Origin: HTCC5015 sp051747425 | Lineage (GTDB): Bacteria; Pseudomonadota; Gammaproteobacteria; HTCC5015 | Reading direction: 5' to 3' | NCBI GenBank assembly: GCA_051747425.1 | Contig: JBNJGD010000011.1 | Span: 27,046 to 91,045, forward strand | DNA length: 64,000 bases | In this document: in pieces, positions 60,847 to 64,000 of the stretch | Position numbering within the stretch: the stretch's first letter is position 1 | How the letters are laid out: every line of letters starts with the position of its first letter | Program-made: the position numbers and the translations under genes | The notes under the pieces: model-generated | What the model was told of the DNA's origin: nothing | Seen by the model: the letters and a program-made list of their open reading frames with translations, nothing else | The model's database searches: none

Positions 60847-62163
60847 TCAAAGGTCTTTGATGAAAATCTTGGAGTTGCGCTGGATGTTGTAGAGGGCTTG
60901 CCGGGACACGGGCAGCGCTTCCAGGTCGCCTTGCTCAAAACCGCGTTCGGTAAACCAGTGGGCCGTCTGGGTAGTGAGCACGAATAGCTGTTTGAGCCCG
61001 AGACTTTTGGCCCGGGATTCCACTTCTTTAAGCAGGGCATTGCCGCGGCCGTCCCGGGCGTAGTCCGGGGCGACCGTAATGCAGGCCAACTCACCGGTTT
61101 GTTCCTCGGCAAAGGGGTAGAGAGCGACACAGCCAATGATCTTGCCGTCGCGTTCAACTACGATGAAGCGGTCAACTTCCAGTTCCAGCTGCTCCCGCGA
61201 GCGGTAGGCCAGAACGCCGATGTCCTCCAGTGGCTTGATCAGTTCGAGAATGCCGTGGACATCCTCGACATTGGCCGGGCGCATGTCCTCGTAGATTTCA
61301 TTGGTGACCAGGCAGCCGGCCCCGTCGCGGGTGTAGAGTTCGCGCAGCAGGTCGCCGTCGTTTTGGCGGGAAATCAGGTGAGTGCGGGCAACGCCCCGCT
61401 CGCAGGCGGCCACGGCCGAACGCAAATGGCGGGCGACCTCTTCCTCAAGCTTGTCCGATTGCAGCAGTAACTGCGCCTGGCGGGCATTCAGTTGATCGAT
61501 CAGTTCGCCGCCCTGGTGGGCCAGCGGCGGATATTCCATCATGAAAACCAGCTTGTCGGCGCCCAGCGCCGAGGCAGCGGATACAGCCACATCCTCCGCC
61601 GTCAGGTTAAAGACCTCGCCACTGGGCGAGTAGCCCAGGGGGGACAGGAGGACGATGTTCTCGCCGTCGAGTTGTTCGCCAATGGCCTGGCAATCGACCT
61701 TGCGCACGACGCCGGTGTGCAGATGGTCGACGCCGTCGATGACGCCCATCGGACGGGCGGTGACAAAATTGCCCGAGACCACGCGCAAGGGCCGGGCCGC
61801 TGCGGGTGTCTGGCCACTTGGGGAGTTGAGCAGGGCCTCGATTTTGACCCTGGCCTGGCCGACCACGCCCACGGCGGTTTCCAGTGCCGTCAGATCGGTG
61901 ACTCTGAGTCCCTTGTGGAATTGACTGTCGTGACCGGTATCGGCCAGCGCCTGTTGCAGGGGCTGGCGGATGCCGTGGACCAGTACCAGGCGCAGGCCCA
62001 GGCTCTTGAGCAGGGTGATGTCCTGGATCAGGCCGGGGAAGCCGGGCTCGTCGAGGCTCTCCCCGCCAAAGGCCAATACCACCGTGCGGCCGCGGTGGGC
62101 GTTGATGTAGGGTGCCGCGTCGCGGAACCACTGTACCGGGTGGGTTTGCTGATCCTGTTTCAT
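60847..62163 (-). CDS. argA: N-acetylglutamate synthase
   Basis: ArgA makes N-acetylglutamate, the first step of arginine synthesis. The 438 residues have an amino-acid-kinase-like N-terminal domain (about 1-290, VVLAFGGESLDEPGFPGLIQDI, VHGIRQPLQQAL, SPLGYSPSGEVFNL) and a GNAT acetyltransferase C-terminal domain (about 295-438, ACITVAPDYARDGRGNALLKEVE). I use the ATG at 62163; a GTG two codons upstream is in frame. argF and argD lie 20 kb away. Confidence 0.96.
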   Translation of the reverse strand: MKQDQQTHPVQWFRDAAPYINAHRGRTVVLAFGGESLDEPGFPGLIQDITLLKSLGLRLVLVHGIRQPLQQALADTGHDSQFHKGLRVTDLTALETAVGVVGQARVKIEALLNSPSGQTPAAARPLRVVSGNFVTARPMGVIDGVDHLHTGVVRKVDCQAIGEQLDGENIVLLSPLGYSPSGEVFNLTAEDVAVSAASALGADKLVFMMEYPPLAHQGGELIDQLNARQAQLLLQSDKLEEEVARHLRSAVAACERGVARTHLISRQNDGDLLRELYTRDGAGCLVTNEIYEDMRPANVEDVHGILELIKPLEDIGVLAYRSREQLELEVDRFIVVERDGKIIGCVALYPFAEEQTGELACITVAPDYARDGRGNALLKEVESRAKSLGLKQLFVLTTQTAHWFTERGFEQGDLEALPVSRQALYNIQRNSKIFIKDL

Positions 62164-62216
62164 GGCCACAGTTTACGCGATTTTTAAGCCACTGTGCTGA
62201 CCTCCCCGGCGGGCGT

Positions 62217-62243
62217 AAAAAAGCCCCGACCGGAGTCGGGGCT
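62217..62243 (-). terminator. Terminator after the TonB-dependent receptor
   Basis: AGCCCCGAC-CGGA-GTCGGGGCT, read on the - strand, runs into six T residues. It lies about 20 bp after the receptor stop codon and before the argA promoter region. Confidence 0.85.
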
Positions 62244-62263
62244 GGTGTGGAGCGGTGCCGTCA

Positions 62264-64000
62264 TCAGAACTGGTGGCTGAGTCCCACCGAGATGGTTTGC
62301 GGCTTGTTGGGCCGCGCGCCGTCGGGGGAGCGCGAGACAATGCTCTGCTCGTCGAGCAGGTTGGCCACGCGCAGAGACACATTGGTATCGCTGCTCAGGG
62401 CGTAGCGGCTGATCCAGTCGACGACGGTCAGGTTCTCGGTTTCGTCGAGTTCGCTGGCGGTATTGTTGCAACCGGCCGCGCTGCAGCTCTCGTCGAGGTA
62501 CTTGACCACGGCGTAGTTGTCCCAGCCGCCGCTGTGCTCGAGGCCCAGGCGCAGGCTGAACAGGTTCTCGGGGATGTCCTGCAGGCGGTCGCCCTTCTTC
62601 AGGCCCGAGGTGGCGTTGTCCTTGCTGATTTCGGCCTCGGTCCAGGTGTAGCTGAGGTCGACGGGAATCAGGAACTCGCCGCGCTCAAACTGCGAGGAGT
62701 AAACCAGTTCCAGACCACTGACTTCGGCTTCGCCGGTGGTGAAGCTGCCGGAGGTGTCGCCGTTGCTGCAGGGCGAGCCCACCGAGCAGTTTTCGACCTT
62801 GTTGGAGAAGTCGCTGTAAAAGCCAATGGCCTCGACCAGGAACTGGTCGCCAAAGTAGCGCACACCCAGTTCCGTATTGTCACTGGTTTCGGGGTCTTCA
62901 TTTTCCGAGGCGCCACCGCCCAGGGGCGAGAAGCCCTTGTGGTAACCGGCCAGGGCCTGCCAGCGGTCGGACAGATCGTAGGTAAAGGAGGCGCCGGGCA
63001 GCAGCTCATCGCTCTGGTTGCCGCGCTCGCTGTCGACGGTATTGCGGTCGGTGTCGGCGTACTGGGTGCGCGCGGTTTCCACATCTTCGTAGCGCAGGGC
63101 CAGATGCACGGTCAGGGGCTGGTTGACGCGCCACTCGTCGGTGACCCACAGGCTGAGGGCCTCGCCGGTTTCAAAGCGGTTGTTGCCGCCGGTGGGCTGA
63201 GTGGTGTTCTGGTAAACCAGCGAGCCGTTCACCTGGTCGTAGACATCCACGGGCTGGAAGCGGTCCATTTCGTCCTCGTGGACGCGGGCGCCTACATTGA
63301 AGGTGTGCTGGTCGCCGTCGATCCGGACATTGGTTTGCAGTCCCTGGGAGACATAGGCGCGGTTGTTGTTCTTGTACTCCAGTCCGGTGGTGTCGATGTC
63401 GCCATCGAGGATGCCCTGGGCGTTGGCATCGCCGTTGTTGGCCTGGTCGACCAGGCTGCCACCACCGCTGAGCTTGAACCAGTTGCGCTCATAGTCGTTG
63501 CGGTAGAGGGTGGTCGTGGTGCTGACGCGCTCACTCCAGTCAAACTCCTGGGTCAGTTGCACGCCGCTGTGCTGGTTGACCATCTGGTCGATTTCGGAAA
63601 GGCCGTAGCGGCGGTTGGGGTCGCGGTCGAAGTCGGCATCGCTCAGGCCCAGGTAGCTGGCGTTGGATGTCTCGTCAGAGCGCTGAACCTTGAGCTGCCA
63701 GCTCTGGCGCTCGCCGTCCCAGCGCAGCTTGCCGACATAGTCCTCGATGTCGAAGCCGGTGTCGCGGTTGCTGCGGTCGATGTCCTTGAAGCCGCCGCCA
63801 TGGCGGCGCACCGTCTCCACCAGCCAGCTCCAGTCGCCGTTGCGATCGCCGTAGTGGGCGTGGAGGTCGGTGGAGCCATTTTCGTCCATTTGCGTCTCAA
63901 TACGGCCGCCGCGCTCGTCGGGGATCGGTGTGGAGACCATGTTGATCACACCGCCGGTAGTCTGCGGGCCGTAGCGCAGCAGGGGCGCGCCTGAGCACTT
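62264..64000 (-). CDS. TonB-dependent outer-membrane receptor (C-terminal 578 aa, truncated by the window)
   Basis: The frame remains open to the right edge of the window, so the N-terminus (signal, TonB box and start of the plug) is missing. The plug motif RYGPQTTGGVINMVSTP is seen near the start of the fragment. The rest is a long run of beta-strands ending in LSHQF, whose final phenylalanine is typical of outer-membrane proteins. Blocks resemble the FecA (ferric dicitrate) branch, such as GLSDADFDRDPNRRYGLSEIDQ. Siderophore or metal chelate uptake is therefore likely, but the ligand is unknown. Confidence 0.92.
   Translation of the reverse strand, partial: KCSGAPLLRYGPQTTGGVINMVSTPIPDERGGRIETQMDENGSTDLHAHYGDRNGDWSWLVETVRRHGGGFKDIDRSNRDTGFDIEDYVGKLRWDGERQSWQLKVQRSDETSNASYLGLSDADFDRDPNRRYGLSEIDQMVNQHSGVQLTQEFDWSERVSTTTTLYRNDYERNWFKLSGGGSLVDQANNGDANAQGILDGDIDTTGLEYKNNNRAYVSQGLQTNVRIDGDQHTFNVGARVHEDEMDRFQPVDVYDQVNGSLVYQNTTQPTGGNNRFETGEALSLWVTDEWRVNQPLTVHLALRYEDVETARTQYADTDRNTVDSERGNQSDELLPGASFTYDLSDRWQALAGYHKGFSPLGGGASENEDPETSDNTELGVRYFGDQFLVEAIGFYSDFSNKVENCSVGSPCSNGDTSGSFTTGEAEVSGLELVYSSQFERGEFLIPVDLSYTWTEAEISKDNATSGLKKGDRLQDIPENLFSLRLGLEHSGGWDNYAVVKYLDESCSAAGCNNTASELDETENLTVVDWISRYALSSDTNVSLRVANLLDEQSIVSRSPDGARPNKPQTISVGLSHQF

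Noticed and set aside
62255..63994. 579-codon open frame on the + strand opposite the TonB-dependent receptor
   Set aside because: It is the mirror of a GC-rich beta-barrel gene. Its protein is low-complexity (Val, Gly, Ala rich), has no recognisable family, and the - strand frame has clear TonB receptor motifs.

Overview
The window is a gene-dense (coding on both strands, no gap above 300 bp), GC-rich stretch of an ordinary chromosome. Gene content and order (proA-nadD-rsfS-rlmH, maf-rng-yhdP-nitrilase-tldD, darP/pmbA, phoBR-pst, mpl-ubiX, a short-Q-loop cytochrome bd) point to an aerobic gammaproteobacterium. A marine Cellvibrionales-like lineage is my guess; it rests on protein style and gene order only. 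I saw no rRNA, tRNA, phage, transposase or CRISPR array.

Layout. 1-17752 (+ strand apart from a metallo-beta-lactamase-fold hydrolase at 54-758): a degenerate-GGDEF membrane protein, pyrD with an overlapping 3-hydroxyacid dehydrogenase, holA, proA-nadD-rsfS-rlmH, then maf-rng-yhdP-hypothetical-nitrilase-tldD. 17753-21342 (- strand) is an accessory insert between tldD and darP: two lipoproteins, a 7TMR-DISM diguanylate cyclase, and a pair of inverted 30-bp dispersed repeats. 21343-24000 carries darP, pmbA and a periplasmic START-like protein. 24090-30652 (- strand) carries an AGCS amino-acid symporter, nadC and an RND efflux pair. 30774-38285 (+ strand) is a full phosphate-starvation unit, phoB-phoR-pstS-pstC-pstA-pstB-phoU, with candidate Pho boxes ahead of phoB and pstS and a hairpin with a T-run between pstS and pstC. 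38369-43055 holds a FecR-SPOR fusion, a bile-acid-type symporter, argF/argD and sodB. 43142-51365 holds a lone hydantoinase-B protein, grxD, a very large sensor GGDEF-EAL protein, a double-receiver response regulator, rnt and pyrC. 51464-56105 (+ strand) holds a beta-barrel protein, a membrane protein, mpl, a Ser/Thr kinase-cyclic-nucleotide-domain fusion and ubiX. 56102-64000 holds a patatin-like protein, a LON-domain protein, cydA-cydB plus a DUF2474-like mini-subunit, a periplasmic protein, argA and a TonB-dependent receptor cut by the window edge.

Themes. Signalling is rich: three GGDEF proteins (one degenerate, one GGDEF only, one GGDEF-EAL), a double receiver, PhoBR, and a kinase joined to a putative cyclic-nucleotide sensor. 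Translational coupling is common (many ATGA or GTGA overlaps). The most interesting items are the kinase fusion wedged between mpl and ubiX, the Pho sites spaced exactly 55 bp, the altered proton-relay residues in the RND pump, the zero-gap convergent pair of sensor GGDEF-EAL and double receiver, and the accessory insert at the tldD/darP junction. No clearly new defence or mobile system is visible.
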